From an uncultured Lachnospiraceae bacterium (lineage in GTDB: Bacteria; Bacillota; Clostridia; Lachnospirales; Lachnospiraceae): a stretch of DNA of 50,871 nucleotides. The notes below the pieces were generated by a model, which saw only the letters and a list, made by a program, of their open reading frames with translations, was not told the origin of the DNA and did no database searches. Where the stretch lies: contig CAJTTZ010000020.1 in the NCBI GenBank assembly GCA_910579505.1, positions 1 to 50,871 on the forward strand. The letters are read 5' to 3'. The position numbers and the translations under genes are program-made. Shown here piece after piece: positions 42,573 to 50,866 of this stretch; within the stretch, counting starts at the first letter, position 1; each line of letters starts with the position of its first letter.

Positions 42573-43293
42573 TAAATTGAATACTGTTGTTTTTTTATCT
42601 TCGGGGCACCCTGACCCGAACTTTCAAAACTGAATATCAGCCGCCCACCAGCGGCCAGCGAAAGCAGTAAGTCTGAAAAAGATTTGCTGCTTTTTTTGTG
42701 TCCATTTGGCAAAATCGAAAATCACCCGTAGTAGGTAGGTGAAGCCAGAAAAAACTGCCTGCTCCGTTTGGCAAATTTCTAAGAGCGGTGGTGTGGGGAG
42801 TGAAAGGAAAAATTCTCTGCCCCGCCGGTTGCCAAAATCCTGTTGCCCGGATTACTAAGGCAAAAGAAATTTTGAAAAATCCCCGTCCAGCGGGTAGCTG
42901 GCGGCCTTTGAAATGTATCTTTAGCGGAAAGGGAAAAAGCCGCAGCCAGCGGGCAGCAAAGCCCCGTTCCGGCGTCATATTGGCGAAAGGAAAAAAGGCC
43001 GCCCACAGCGGGCCGCAAGCCCTGTCCTGTCCGTTCTATGTACGGAAAAACCAGACAGGGGCAGTCTGCGGCAGTCTTAGAGCAAGTTTCTACCACGGTG
43101 CCAAAATCCGCAATTCTGCGGTTTTGTCCCTCGCGGGAAACTTGTTGGGGAGTGCCTTCCCCAAACCCTGCTATGGCGGCTTGCGCCGCAAAAAGATTTC
43201 CGTTCGGCAGGCCGTTTTTTTGCGAGAACTGCCCCGGAAATACCTAACAGACCAGCCTATTTTTTGTGATAAGTGAAAGGAGGTTTACAGCCC
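42573..43293. other. GC-rich intergenic region upstream of mobC, probable oriT region
   Basis: There is no credible gene in 720 bp. Four short GC hairpin motifs of the CCGCCCACAGCGGG type occur at 42641-42654, 42882-42894, 42940-42953 and 42999-43012. ATCCTGT at 42837-42843 resembles the MOBP nick sequence (ATCCTG/Y). A CCGCA-ATTC-TGCGG hairpin with TTTT follows at about 43108. Origins of transfer usually lie just upstream of mobC/relaxase genes, so oriT is likely here, though its nick site is not proven. Confidence 0.45.
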
Positions 43294-43692
43294 ATGCCGA
43301 AGCGATACAACACGCCCCACCGCAGCCGCGTTGTGAAAACCCGGCTGTCCGAAGATGAATACGCCGACTTCACAGCGCGGCTTGCGCCCTATGGTATCAG
43401 CCAGTCCGAATTTCTCCGGCAGGCGATACGGCGCACCGCCATACGCCCAATTATCCATGTGTCGGCGGTCAATGACGAGCTGCTTTCCGCTGTCGGGAAA
43501 CTCACAGCCGAGTACGGCAGGATCGGCGGCAACCTCAACCAGATTGCCCGGTATCTGAACGAGTACGGCGTACCCTACAATGCGCTGTCCGGCGAGGTAC
43601 GCGCCGCCATAGCCGACCTTGCCGCCCTCAAGTATGAAATCTTACAGAAAGTAGGTGACGCGGTTGGCAACACTCAAGCATATCAACTCTAA
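43294..43692 (+). CDS. mobC: Plasmid mobilization relaxosome protein MobC
   Basis: The N-terminal ribbon-helix-helix (KTRLSEDEYADFTARLAPYGISQSEFLRQAI) binds oriT DNA. The C-terminal MobC motif GRIGGNLNQIARYLNEYG is diagnostic. It helps the relaxase recognise and open oriT. The ATG at 43294 follows AAAGGAGG. The relaxase gene overlaps its 3' end. Confidence 0.92.
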   Translation: MPKRYNTPHRSRVVKTRLSEDEYADFTARLAPYGISQSEFLRQAIRRTAIRPIIHVSAVNDELLSAVGKLTAEYGRIGGNLNQIARYLNEYGVPYNALSGEVRAAIADLAALKYEILQKVGDAVGNTQAYQL

Positions 43693-45280
43693 AAACGCCG
43701 ACTACGGAGCCGCCGAACAATACCTGCTTTTTGAGCATGACGAGTTTACCATGAAGCCCGTCCTTGATGAAACCGGCAGGCTTATCCCCCGCGAGGACTA
43801 CCGGCTGTCCACGCTGAACTGCGGCGGGGAGGATTTTGCCGTTGCCTGTATGCGGGCAAATCTCCGCTATGAGAAAAACCAACGGCGGGAAGATGTGAAA
43901 AGTCACCACTATATCATCAGCTTTGACCCACGGGACGGCCCGGACAACGGCCTGACCGTAGACCGGGCGCAGGAATTGGGCGAGAAGTTTTGCGCCGAGC
44001 ATTTCCCCGGCCACCAAGCCCTTGTATGCACCCACCCGGACGGGCATAACCACAGCGGCAATATCCATGTGCATATCGTTATCAATTCGCTGCGGATAGA
44101 GGAAGTCCCGTTCCTGCCCTACATGGACAGGCCAGCCGACACGAAAGCCGGGTGCAAGCACCGCTGTACCGACGCGGCCTTGCGCTACTTCAAGTCCGAA
44201 GTCATGGAGATGTGCCACCGGGAGGGGCTTTACCAAATCGACCTCTTGAACGGCAGCAAGAACCGCGTCACAGACCGGGAGTATTGGGCGCAGAAAAAGG
44301 GACAGGCCGCGCTGGACAAGCAGAACGCCCCCATGATTGCAGGCGGTATCACGCCCCGGCAGACCAAGTTTGAAACGAACAAAGAGAAGCTGCGGCAGAC
44401 CATACGCGCCGCGCTGTCTGCGGCGGCCTCATTCGAGGATTTTTCCTCTCTGCTGCTGCGGGAGGGCGTGACCGTCAAGGAGAGCCGGGGGCGGCTTAGT
44501 TACCTCACGCCGGACAGGACAAAGCCCATTTCCGCCCGCAAGCTGGGCGACGATTTTGACCGCGCCGCTGTCCTTGCCGTTTTGGAGCAGAACGCCGCCA
44601 GAGCCGCAGAAAAGGCCGCGGCTATATCCAGCACCCCGCCCTCTATCCAAGACCAACTGCGGGCAGACAGAGCCGCCCGAACCGCCCCGAATGTGCAGCG
44701 GCTTGTGGACATTGAGCAGAAGAAAGCCGAGGGGAAAGGCCGGGGCTATGAACGCTGGGCGACCATGCACAACCTCAAACAGATGGCCGCGACGCTGAAT
44801 GTGTATCAGGAATACGGCTTCACTTCCCCGGAGCAGTTAGAAGCCGCCGTTGATACCGCCTATCAGGAAATGCGCCAGACCAGCGGCGAACTGAAAGCAC
44901 TGGAAACGAAGCTGCAAGGGAAAAAGGAATTGCAGCGACAGGTGCTGGCCTACGCCAAGACCAAACCCGTCCGCGACGGCCTGAAAGCGCAGAAATCCCC
45001 CAAAGCCCGCGAAGCATACCGGCAGGCGCATGAGAGCGATTTTATCATAGCCGACGCAGCCGCCCGGTATTTCAAGGCACATGGCATTACCAGGCTGCCC
45101 GCCCGGAAAGCGTTGCAGGACGAGATCGAGCAGCTTGTTTCCAAGAAATCCGGCCTGTATAACACCTATCACGCACAGAAACAGCGGTTTAAGGAGTTGC
45201 AGACCGTCAAGCGGAACATCGACCAGATTTTGCGCCGGGAGGAACCCCGCCGCAGAAAGGAGCAGAGCCATGAGCGATAA
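43664..45280 (+). CDS. Relaxase/mobilization nuclease (MOBP-like)
   Basis: The relaxase nicks oriT and pilots the strand during transfer using conjugation machinery of another element. The HUH motif is HNHSGNIHVHIVIN, with the preceding SHHYIISFDPRD; the C-terminal half is a charged coiled coil. Tyr candidates lie near the N-terminus (NADYGAAEQYLLFEHDEF). The start is probably TTG at 43664 (MATLKHINSKNADYG is the usual family start, AGG 8 nt upstream); GTG at 43655 is the alternative. Length about 538. It overlaps the downstream Cys-rich gene. Confidence 0.92.
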   Translation: MATLKHINSKNADYGAAEQYLLFEHDEFTMKPVLDETGRLIPREDYRLSTLNCGGEDFAVACMRANLRYEKNQRREDVKSHHYIISFDPRDGPDNGLTVDRAQELGEKFCAEHFPGHQALVCTHPDGHNHSGNIHVHIVINSLRIEEVPFLPYMDRPADTKAGCKHRCTDAALRYFKSEVMEMCHREGLYQIDLLNGSKNRVTDREYWAQKKGQAALDKQNAPMIAGGITPRQTKFETNKEKLRQTIRAALSAAASFEDFSSLLLREGVTVKESRGRLSYLTPDRTKPISARKLGDDFDRAAVLAVLEQNAARAAEKAAAISSTPPSIQDQLRADRAARTAPNVQRLVDIEQKKAEGKGRGYERWATMHNLKQMAATLNVYQEYGFTSPEQLEAAVDTAYQEMRQTSGELKALETKLQGKKELQRQVLAYAKTKPVRDGLKAQKSPKAREAYRQAHESDFIIADAAARYFKAHGITRLPARKALQDEIEQLVSKKSGLYNTYHAQKQRFKELQTVKRNIDQILRREEPRRRKEQSHER

Positions 45281-45656
45281 CCTGCCCCGCATGGACTACC
45301 GCCAGCACCGGCGGGCGCGGCGGCTGGTGCATGAGTGCTGTAACTACGACGAGGGGAACTGCCTGCTGTTGGACGACGGGGAGCCTTGCGTATGCGTCCA
45401 GAGCATTTCCTTTTCCCTCATGTGCCGCTGGTTCCGTGTGGCTGTCCTGCCCCTTGACGGGGAGCTGGCCGCAGCCCTCTTGTACCGGGGGAGCCGGAAA
45501 CGGTGCGCCGTCTGCGGCGCGGCCTTTGTCCCCAAATCCAACCGGGGAAAATACTGCCCCGGCTGCGCCGGACGCATGAAGAAAATCAAAGCCGCCGAGC
45601 GAAAGCAGAAACAAAGGCAGAAATGTCACGCTTTAGAGCCTTTCAAACCCGCATAA
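45270..45656 (+). CDS. Cysteine-rich VLP domain protein
   Basis: The 128-residue product starts MSDNLPRMDYRQHRRARRLVHECCNYDEGNCLLLDDGEPCVCVQ and has eleven or so cysteines, including a C-terminal CAVCGAAFVPKSNRGKYCPGC zinc ribbon. Similar proteins are found beside relaxase genes in clostridial mobilizable elements; their role is unknown, probably DNA binding. The ATG has AAAGGAG 7 nt upstream and overlaps the relaxase stop. Confidence 0.82.
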   Translation: MSDNLPRMDYRQHRRARRLVHECCNYDEGNCLLLDDGEPCVCVQSISFSLMCRWFRVAVLPLDGELAAALLYRGSRKRCAVCGAAFVPKSNRGKYCPGCAGRMKKIKAAERKQKQRQKCHALEPFKPA

Positions 45657-45776
45657 ATCAAGGCTTTTTTCGTGGGTGTCAAAGGGTACGCGATACATTT
45701 ATCCTTTTCCCCCGGAAACAGCGTTCTAAATGCGTACAAACCGTCAAAATCAACCCGAACACAGGGAGGTGATCCT

Positions 45777-46523
45777 ATCGCTGATTATATCATGGCAGAC
45801 ACGAAGCTGCCCGCCTATCTGCCCTATCCCCGTTTCCTGCTGAAAATGGAGATTTCCCAGACCGCCAAGCTGCTCTATGCGCTGCTGTTAGACCGCTCCA
45901 CCCTCTCCCAGAAGAACAAGTGGCAGGACGGCGAGGGCAGGATTTATATTATCTATCCCATCGCGGAGATAGCCGAAATACTGGATAAAGGCAGCACCAC
46001 CATAAAGGGGGCGCTGAATGAACTGGACATGGCGGGGCTGCTGGAACGGGAACGGGGCGGCTTCTCCGCACCGAACCGACTGTATGTGAAAGTGCCGCGT
46101 GTGCCACAGGTACAGTTTTCCGACCAACTGATGGCCGGAAAACCGACCCTCATAGAGCCGGAAAACCGACCAACTGATGGTCAGAAAACCGACCTTATGA
46201 TGGTCGGAAAACCGTCCCCTAACCAAACTACTATAAACAACCTTACAGAGAACCAAACAAAGGGAGTGAGTGGGGAGCCGCCCGCGCCCTATGGCCGATA
46301 CCAGAATATTTTTCTGTCACAGACCGAATACGACGAGTTGCAGGCAGAGTACCCCGACAGGCTGGAACGGTTCATCGAGGAAATGAGCCGCTACCTTGCC
46401 GCCAGCGGGAAAAGCTACCAGAACTATGCCGCCGCCCTTCGGATATGGGCGGGGAACGACAAAAAGGGCGCCCCGAAAAAGGGCATCCCTGACTACTCAT
46501 GCAAGGAGGGCGAGAGTTTATGA
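45777..46523 (+). CDS. repA: Replication initiator protein A (RepA_N type)
   Basis: RepA would start replication of the excised circle. The N-terminal winged-helix segment DTKLPAYLPYPRFLLKMEISQTAKLLYALLLDRSTLSQKN and IYPIAEIAEILDKGSTTIKGALNELDMAGLLERERGG are typical of RepA_N. A Cys-poor C-terminal domain follows. The Shine-Dalgarno GGGAGG is 7 nt before an ATC at 45777, where relatives have ATG; the first ATG is at 45792, too far from it. Tandem iterons lie inside the gene. It overlaps the dnaC-like gene by ATGA. Confidence 0.85.
   Translation: MADYIMADTKLPAYLPYPRFLLKMEISQTAKLLYALLLDRSTLSQKNKWQDGEGRIYIIYPIAEIAEILDKGSTTIKGALNELDMAGLLERERGGFSAPNRLYVKVPRVPQVQFSDQLMAGKPTLIEPENRPTDGQKTDLMMVGKPSPNQTTINNLTENQTKGVSGEPPAPYGRYQNIFLSQTEYDELQAEYPDRLERFIEEMSRYLAASGKSYQNYAAALRIWAGNDKKGAPKKGIPDYSCKEGESL
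46108..46222. repeat. Five 23-bp iterons inside repA, putative replication origin
   Basis: CCGGAAAACCGACC or close variants begin at 46135, 46158, 46181 and 46204, exactly 23 bp apart. A partial unit at 46108-46130 ends in the same CCGACCAACTG. As 23 is not a multiple of 3, the repeat is not a protein repeat. Each core is a near palindrome (GGTCGG-AAAA-CCGACC). RepA_N plasmids are known to hold their iteron origin within rep. Confidence 0.75.
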
Positions 46524-47362
46524 AGAACGAAATCAACGCTGTTTTGGAGAATATGACGACTGCCACCCCGGAGCCGGAGGACTACACCGGCGAGGACGGT
46601 TTACTGTACTGCGGCAGGTGCCGCAAGCCGAAAGAAGCCTATTTTGCGCCGGATAAGGCCGCTATCTTTGGCCGCGACCGCCACCCGGCAGAGTGCGACT
46701 GCCAGAGAGCCGCCCGCGAGGAACGGGAGGCCGCCGAGAAGCGGCGCAGGCACTTTGACACCGTGGAGGAACTGAAACGCCGGGGCTTTACCGACCCCAC
46801 CATGCGGGACTGGACTTTTGAGAACGACAACGGCAGGAACCCGCAGGCCGGGATTGCCCGCCGGTATGTGGAACACTGGGAGGATATGCGAGCCGACAAT
46901 ATCGGCTGCCTGTTCTGGGGCGGCGTGGGAACCGGGAAAAGCTACCTTGCGGGCTGTATCGCAAACGCCCTTATGGAGAAAGAAATCCCCGTCCACATGA
47001 CGAATTTTGCCCTTATCCTCAACGACCTTGCCGCCAGCTTTGAGAACCGCAACGAGTACATTTCCCGCCTTTGCCGCTATCCGCTGCTTATCATTGACGA
47101 CTTCGGCATGGAGCGCGGCACCGAGTACGGGCTGGAACAGGTTTTCAATGTGATTGACAGCCGTTACCGCAGCGGCAAGCCGCTGATCGTCACGACCAAC
47201 CTCACGCTGGACGACCTGCGGAACCCGGAGGACACCGCCCATTCCCGGATTTATGACCGCCTGCTTTCCATGTGCGTCCCGGTACGCTTTACCGGCGACA
47301 ACTTCCGGCAGGAAGCCGCGCAGCGGAAAATGGAGAGCATGAAGAAACTGATTACCGACTGA
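46520..47362 (+). CDS. DnaC/IstB-like ATP-binding protein
   Basis: This AAA+ helicase-loader type ATPase has Walker A GGVGTGKS and Walker B LLIIDDFG, followed by the sensor VTTNLTLDDL and the arginine-finger region RIYDRLLSMCVPVRF. The N-terminus carries a zinc-binding CGRC ... CDC cluster. It probably loads the replicative helicase at the RepA origin. The ATG at 46520 follows AAGGAGG and overlaps the repA stop. Length 280. Confidence 0.9.
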   Translation: MKNEINAVLENMTTATPEPEDYTGEDGLLYCGRCRKPKEAYFAPDKAAIFGRDRHPAECDCQRAAREEREAAEKRRRHFDTVEELKRRGFTDPTMRDWTFENDNGRNPQAGIARRYVEHWEDMRADNIGCLFWGGVGTGKSYLAGCIANALMEKEIPVHMTNFALILNDLAASFENRNEYISRLCRYPLLIIDDFGMERGTEYGLEQVFNVIDSRYRSGKPLIVTTNLTLDDLRNPEDTAHSRIYDRLLSMCVPVRFTGDNFRQEAAQRKMESMKKLITD

Positions 47363-47376
47363 AAGGAGTATTGCCT

Positions 47377-47565
47377 ATGACAGATAACAAGCAGCACGAC
47401 ACCCGCACCGCCCGCCGCCCCGACTGCGTGACGGAAATCCGCATGGGCAATTCCGTCCTTGTCGTGTCCGGCTATTTCAAGAAAGACACTACCACCACCG
47501 CCGCCGACAAAATGGCGCGGGTACTGGAAGCGGAAGCCGCTGCTACACAAAAACCGGCAATTTGA
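47377..47565 (+). CDS. tnpW: Transposon-encoded protein TnpW
   Basis: The 62-residue product (CVTEIRMGNSVLVVSGYFKKD ... TAADKMARVLEAE) matches the TnpW family found before the recombinase in Tn4451-like elements. Its function is unknown. AAAGGAG precedes the ATG. It lies 14 nt after the dnaC-like gene and 112 nt before the recombinase. Confidence 0.88.
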   Translation: MTDNKQHDTRTARRPDCVTEIRMGNSVLVVSGYFKKDTTTTAADKMARVLEAEAAATQKPAI

Positions 47566-47605
47566 CAAACCATAAAGAAGCAGATTTTACACTTTTGCCG
47601 CTATA

Positions 47606-47654
47606 CAGCCCCCGCTATTCCGTGGTACAATAAAGCTACGGAATAGTGGGGCTG
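47606..47654. promoter_or_regulatory. Inverted repeat and promoter of the recombinase gene
   Basis: CAGCCCC-(CG)-CTATTCCGT and ACGGAATAG-T-GGGGCTG form an inverted repeat with arms of about 17 bp flanking TACAAT (47626-47631); a weak TATACA lies 18 bp upstream of it. A repressor or the recombinase itself binding here would cover the -10 box. Confidence 0.7.
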
Positions 47655-47676
47655 GCTGTCGGAAACGGAGGATTTT

Positions 47677-49296
47677 ATGTTAAGACAAGCCACCCAAAAC
47701 CTCATTACCGCCCTTTATCCGAGATTGTCCCATGAGGACGAATTGCAAGGTGAGAGTAATTCCATATCGAACCAAAAAAGGATACTCGAAGCCTTTGCAA
47801 AACAGAATGGCTTTACCAACCTGCGCTGGTACACCGACGACGGCTTTTCCGGCGCGAACTTCCAGCGCCCCGGTTTTCAAGCCATGCTTGCAGACATTGA
47901 AGCCGGGAAAGTGGGTACGGTCATCGTCAAGGACATGAGCCGGTTAGGGCGAAACTACTTGCAGGTAGGGTTTTACACGGAAATGCTGTTCCCTCAAAAG
48001 GGAGTGCGTTTTATCGCTGTCAACGACAATGTGGACAGCGCAAACGGCGGCATGGACAACGATTTTACCCCTCTGCGAAATCTGTTCAACGAATGGCTGG
48101 TGAGAGATACGAGCAAGAAAATCAAAGCAGTAAAACGAGCAAAAGGCATGAGCGGCAAGCCCGTTACCAGCAAGCCGGTCTATGGCTATCTCATGGACGA
48201 GGACGAGAACTATCTCGTTGACGAGGAAACCGCGCCGGTTGTCCAGCAGATATACCAGCTTTGCCTTGCCGGGAATGGCCCGACCAAGATTGCCCGTATG
48301 CTTACGGAGCAGCAAATCCCTACGCCGGGAACGCTGGAATACCGCAGGACGGGCAGCACCCGCCGCTACCACCCCGGCTATGAGTGCAAATGGGCGACGA
48401 ACACCGTTGTTCATATCCTCGAAAACCGGGAGTACACCGGCTGTCTGGTAAACTTCAAGACGGAGAAGCCCTCTTACAAGGTCAAGCACAGTGTAGAGAA
48501 CCCCGTAGAGAAGCAGGCCATTTTTGAGAACCACCATGAGCCTATCATAGACCGGGAAACATGGGAGCGCGTGCAGGAGTTACGCAAGCAGCGCAAACGC
48601 CCGAACCGCTATGATGAAGTGGGGCTGTTCTCCGGTATGCTGTTCTGCGCCGACTGCGGTCATGTGATGTACCAGCAGCGGTATCAGAACAAGAACCGCA
48701 AGCAGGACTGTTACATCTGCGGCAGCTACAAGAAGCGCACCCGCGACTGTACGGCGCACTTTATCCGCACCGACCTGTTGACCGCCGGTGTCCTCTCCAA
48801 TCTCCGGCAAGTGACCGAATACGCCGCCAAGCACGAGAGCCGCTTTGTGAAGCTGCTTATCCAGCAGAACGAGATCGGCGGCAAGAGAAAGACCGCCGCA
48901 GCCACCAAGCAGCTTGAACAGGCGCAGGAGCGCATTGCCGAAGTGAGCCGCATTATCAAGCGGCTGTATGAGGACAATGTGAACGGCAAAATCAGCGACG
49001 AGCGTTTCATGGAACTGTCGGCAGACTATGAGCAGGAACAGCGGGAACTGAAAGACCGCGCCGCCGCTTTGCAGGCCGAACTGGACAAGTCGCAGGCCGC
49101 CACCGTCAACGCGGAAAAGTTTATGGGTATCGTCCGAAAGCACCTTGCCTTTGAGGAACTTACCCCCACCCTCTTGCGGGAAATGATTGAGAAAATCGTC
49201 GTGCATGAGTGTAGCTATGACGAGAACGGCACCCGCAGGCAGGACATTGAGATTTATTACAGCTTTGTCGGCAAGATTGACTTGCCCGAAGCCTAA
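47677..49296 (+). CDS. tnpX: Large serine recombinase (TnpX-like)
   Basis: TnpX-type resolvases excise and insert the element through a circular intermediate. The catalytic domain holds LYPRLS (nucleophile Ser18) and IVKDMSRLGRNYLQVG; the Recombinase domain runs about 165-290. The zinc ribbon is GLFSGMLFCADCGHVMYQQ ... CYICGSYKKRTRDC, followed by a coiled coil and a C-terminal DUF4368-like segment (HECSYDENGTRRQDIEIYYSFVGKIDLPEA). At 539 residues it appears intact. Its own promoter is flanked by an inverted repeat. Confidence 0.94.
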   Translation: MLRQATQNLITALYPRLSHEDELQGESNSISNQKRILEAFAKQNGFTNLRWYTDDGFSGANFQRPGFQAMLADIEAGKVGTVIVKDMSRLGRNYLQVGFYTEMLFPQKGVRFIAVNDNVDSANGGMDNDFTPLRNLFNEWLVRDTSKKIKAVKRAKGMSGKPVTSKPVYGYLMDEDENYLVDEETAPVVQQIYQLCLAGNGPTKIARMLTEQQIPTPGTLEYRRTGSTRRYHPGYECKWATNTVVHILENREYTGCLVNFKTEKPSYKVKHSVENPVEKQAIFENHHEPIIDRETWERVQELRKQRKRPNRYDEVGLFSGMLFCADCGHVMYQQRYQNKNRKQDCYICGSYKKRTRDCTAHFIRTDLLTAGVLSNLRQVTEYAAKHESRFVKLLIQQNEIGGKRKTAAATKQLEQAQERIAEVSRIIKRLYEDNVNGKISDERFMELSADYEQEQRELKDRAAALQAELDKSQAATVNAEKFMGIVRKHLAFEELTPTLLREMIEKIVVHECSYDENGTRRQDIEIYYSFVGKIDLPEA

Positions 49297-49299
49297 CGC

Positions 49300-49352
49300 C
49301 CGACCTATCCGACACAATGGCCAAGTGCCGGATAGGAACGGCAAAATTTTTT
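49300..49352 (+). terminator. Terminator of the recombinase gene
   Basis: CCTATCCG (49304-49311) pairs with CGGATAGG (49329-49336), extended by CAC/GTG inside and CCG/CGG outside with small mismatches. Six T residues follow after a short gap. It lies within 60 bp of the element's right end. Confidence 0.6.
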
Positions 49353-49382
49353 ACACTTCTATTACTTCTTTATCACACATAA

Positions 49383-49982
49383 GCAAAGTTAGCGGAAATG
49401 AAACCATATTTTTCGCTAATGGCGGTTATGGCGGACGGAAATGTGCCGGAAAATTTATCGGAAAGATTGTATGATCTGGCGGGGAAAATAAGGGGCTATG
49501 ATGAACTTGCCGACTATATAAAAATCGGAAGCGAGGCACTTTTCCTGATGCCCGCCACAATACAGGTGAAAAGCCGGGAGGTTTTTGAACTAAAGTTTTT
49601 GATGAGCACACTGTCCTTTCCGCTGTTTTATATCGGTCTGGTGTTTTTGTGCGTGTCGTTCACTGTTCTTTCCGTCCAGCAATTGAGCGATTGCAATAAA
49701 TACAGATTCCGGTATCAGATTTTAAATAAACTTGGCATGGGAAAGAGAAGAATCAAAAGGACAGTGGCGAAACAGTTATTTTTCTATTACCTGTGCCCCG
49801 TTCTGCTTTCGACTGTCATTAGCGCGGCGGTTATCTTATATGTGGGAGAGCAATTTGTTTCCTATACGGGAATACACACAGAGGGAATATTATATTTCTG
49901 CATTTCACTGACGGGTTTTCTCGGGATATATATCTGCTATTTTGGGTTGACGTATTTGCAGTTTATGAAAAGCGTGGGGTGA
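49383..49982 (+). pseudogene. BceB-like permease, 3' part after the mobile element
   Basis: The frame from 49383 (AKLAEMKPYFSLMAVMADGN) continues the extracellular domain of the interrupted permease. It then contains the last three membrane helices with FPLFYIGLVFLCVSFTVLSVQQLSD, YQILNKLGMGKRRIKRTVAKQLFFYYLCPV and a proper C-terminus (YLQFMKSVG). An internal ATG at 49398 lacks a ribosome binding site. This is the other half of the gene that starts at 37926. Confidence 0.85.
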
Positions 49983-49992
49983 ATATTGCTGA

Positions 49993-50739
49993 TTATTCAA
50001 TGGCATTCTTGACGGCTAAAATTGAAAGACTCACGATCCATATGAGTAACCCTATAATAATTAAGTTTATGTTCAAACTGTCCGTTTTAACAATCTGCAG
50101 CTTTACAATTATTGCGGCAGCCAGATTATTACTTACATGAAAAATAATTGGGAAAACAATATGTTTCTTTTTATCATATACATAACCGTAGATGCAAGCC
50201 GGAATAAAAACAAAAGGTGCTGTCAATCCATGCATGATTGAGAAGAGGGAAGCACTGATTATAATTCCTGCTTTTATATTGCTATAGCGGGAAAATATAT
50301 TCATTAATGTTCCTCTGAATAGAAGTTCTTCACATACTGGCATGAGTAAAACAGTTGCAGTCATCATGCCAAAAGAATGATACAATTTATTGTACGTTTC
50401 AATGGTCATTCCTCTCGGAAGTCCTCTTTGTAGAAAGGGCATAGTAAATTCAAATGAAAAAAACAAGCATGACCCAAGCGACGCCATTACAATTAACAGC
50501 AAATCAATGAAATCTTTTTTGCAGGATATCTTTTCTCCCGCGTTAAACTTTACTTTATATTTTTTCTTTAGTAGTAACGTTAAAAGGCACATTAAAAAAT
50601 AGGATACTGTAATACCGAGCAAATGTGCACTTACTGCTGTCAACGGACCTGTTATGAGTAGAATCATACTATATACAATTGATGGCATTACGTATATTAC
50701 GAGTAAAACGATAGAAATGACAGCTATAATTTTTTGCAT
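49993..50739 (-). CDS. CPBP family intramembrane glutamic endopeptidase
   Basis: The 248-residue membrane protein has about seven to eight helices. It carries the CPBP/Abi motifs EELLFRG (catalytic glutamates), FSIMHGL and a late FHVSNNLA histidine. Members process prenylated or bacteriocin-related peptides or act in self-immunity; no bacteriocin genes are adjacent. GGGGAG precedes the ATG by about 8 nt. It is convergent with the permease fragment, 10 bp away. Confidence 0.87.
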   Translation of the reverse strand: MQKIIAVISIVLLVIYVMPSIVYSMILLITGPLTAVSAHLLGITVSYFLMCLLTLLLKKKYKVKFNAGEKISCKKDFIDLLLIVMASLGSCLFFSFEFTMPFLQRGLPRGMTIETYNKLYHSFGMMTATVLLMPVCEELLFRGTLMNIFSRYSNIKAGIIISASLFSIMHGLTAPFVFIPACIYGYVYDKKKHIVFPIIFHVSNNLAAAIIVKLQIVKTDSLNINLIIIGLLIWIVSLSILAVKNAIE

Positions 50740-50777
50740 GTCTACTTCTCCCCGATATGTTTTTTCTTTGACTATAT

Positions 50778-50786
50778 ATTATACCA
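50778..50786 (-). promoter_or_regulatory. Extended -10 promoter of the CPBP protease gene
   Basis: On the minus strand, TGG-TATAAT is an extended -10 about 40 nt upstream of the start codon; the -35 region is weak. Confidence 0.5.
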
Positions 50787-50842
50787 GATATGGGGATGTA
50801 AATCGGTAAAATCAAATTGCTGACTTGAAATTTTAAATTCCA

Positions 50843-50866
50843 GTGCAGAAGTAAATTCTACTGCAC
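50843..50866. other. Hairpin at the window edge
   Basis: AGTGCAG pairs with CTGCACT around an AT-rich loop. It may be the terminator of a gene outside the window; this cannot be resolved here. Confidence 0.35.

Larger units (their letters stand above)
38909..49383 (+). mobile_element. Mobilizable Tn4451-like element carrying erm, inserted in a permease gene
   Basis: The 10.5-kb block separates two parts of one BceB-like permease gene. It encodes a large serine recombinase at the right end, TnpW, relaxase and MobC, RepA, a DnaC-like ATPase and regulators, the gene set of integrative mobilizable elements with no own conjugation machinery. The 9-bp direct repeat ACACATAAG lies at 38909-38917 and 49375-49383 and may mark the ends; a shorter CATAA shared at 38900-38904 and 49378-49382 is an alternative crossover. 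The backbone is GC-rich, while the erm section is AT-rich. Confidence 0.85.
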
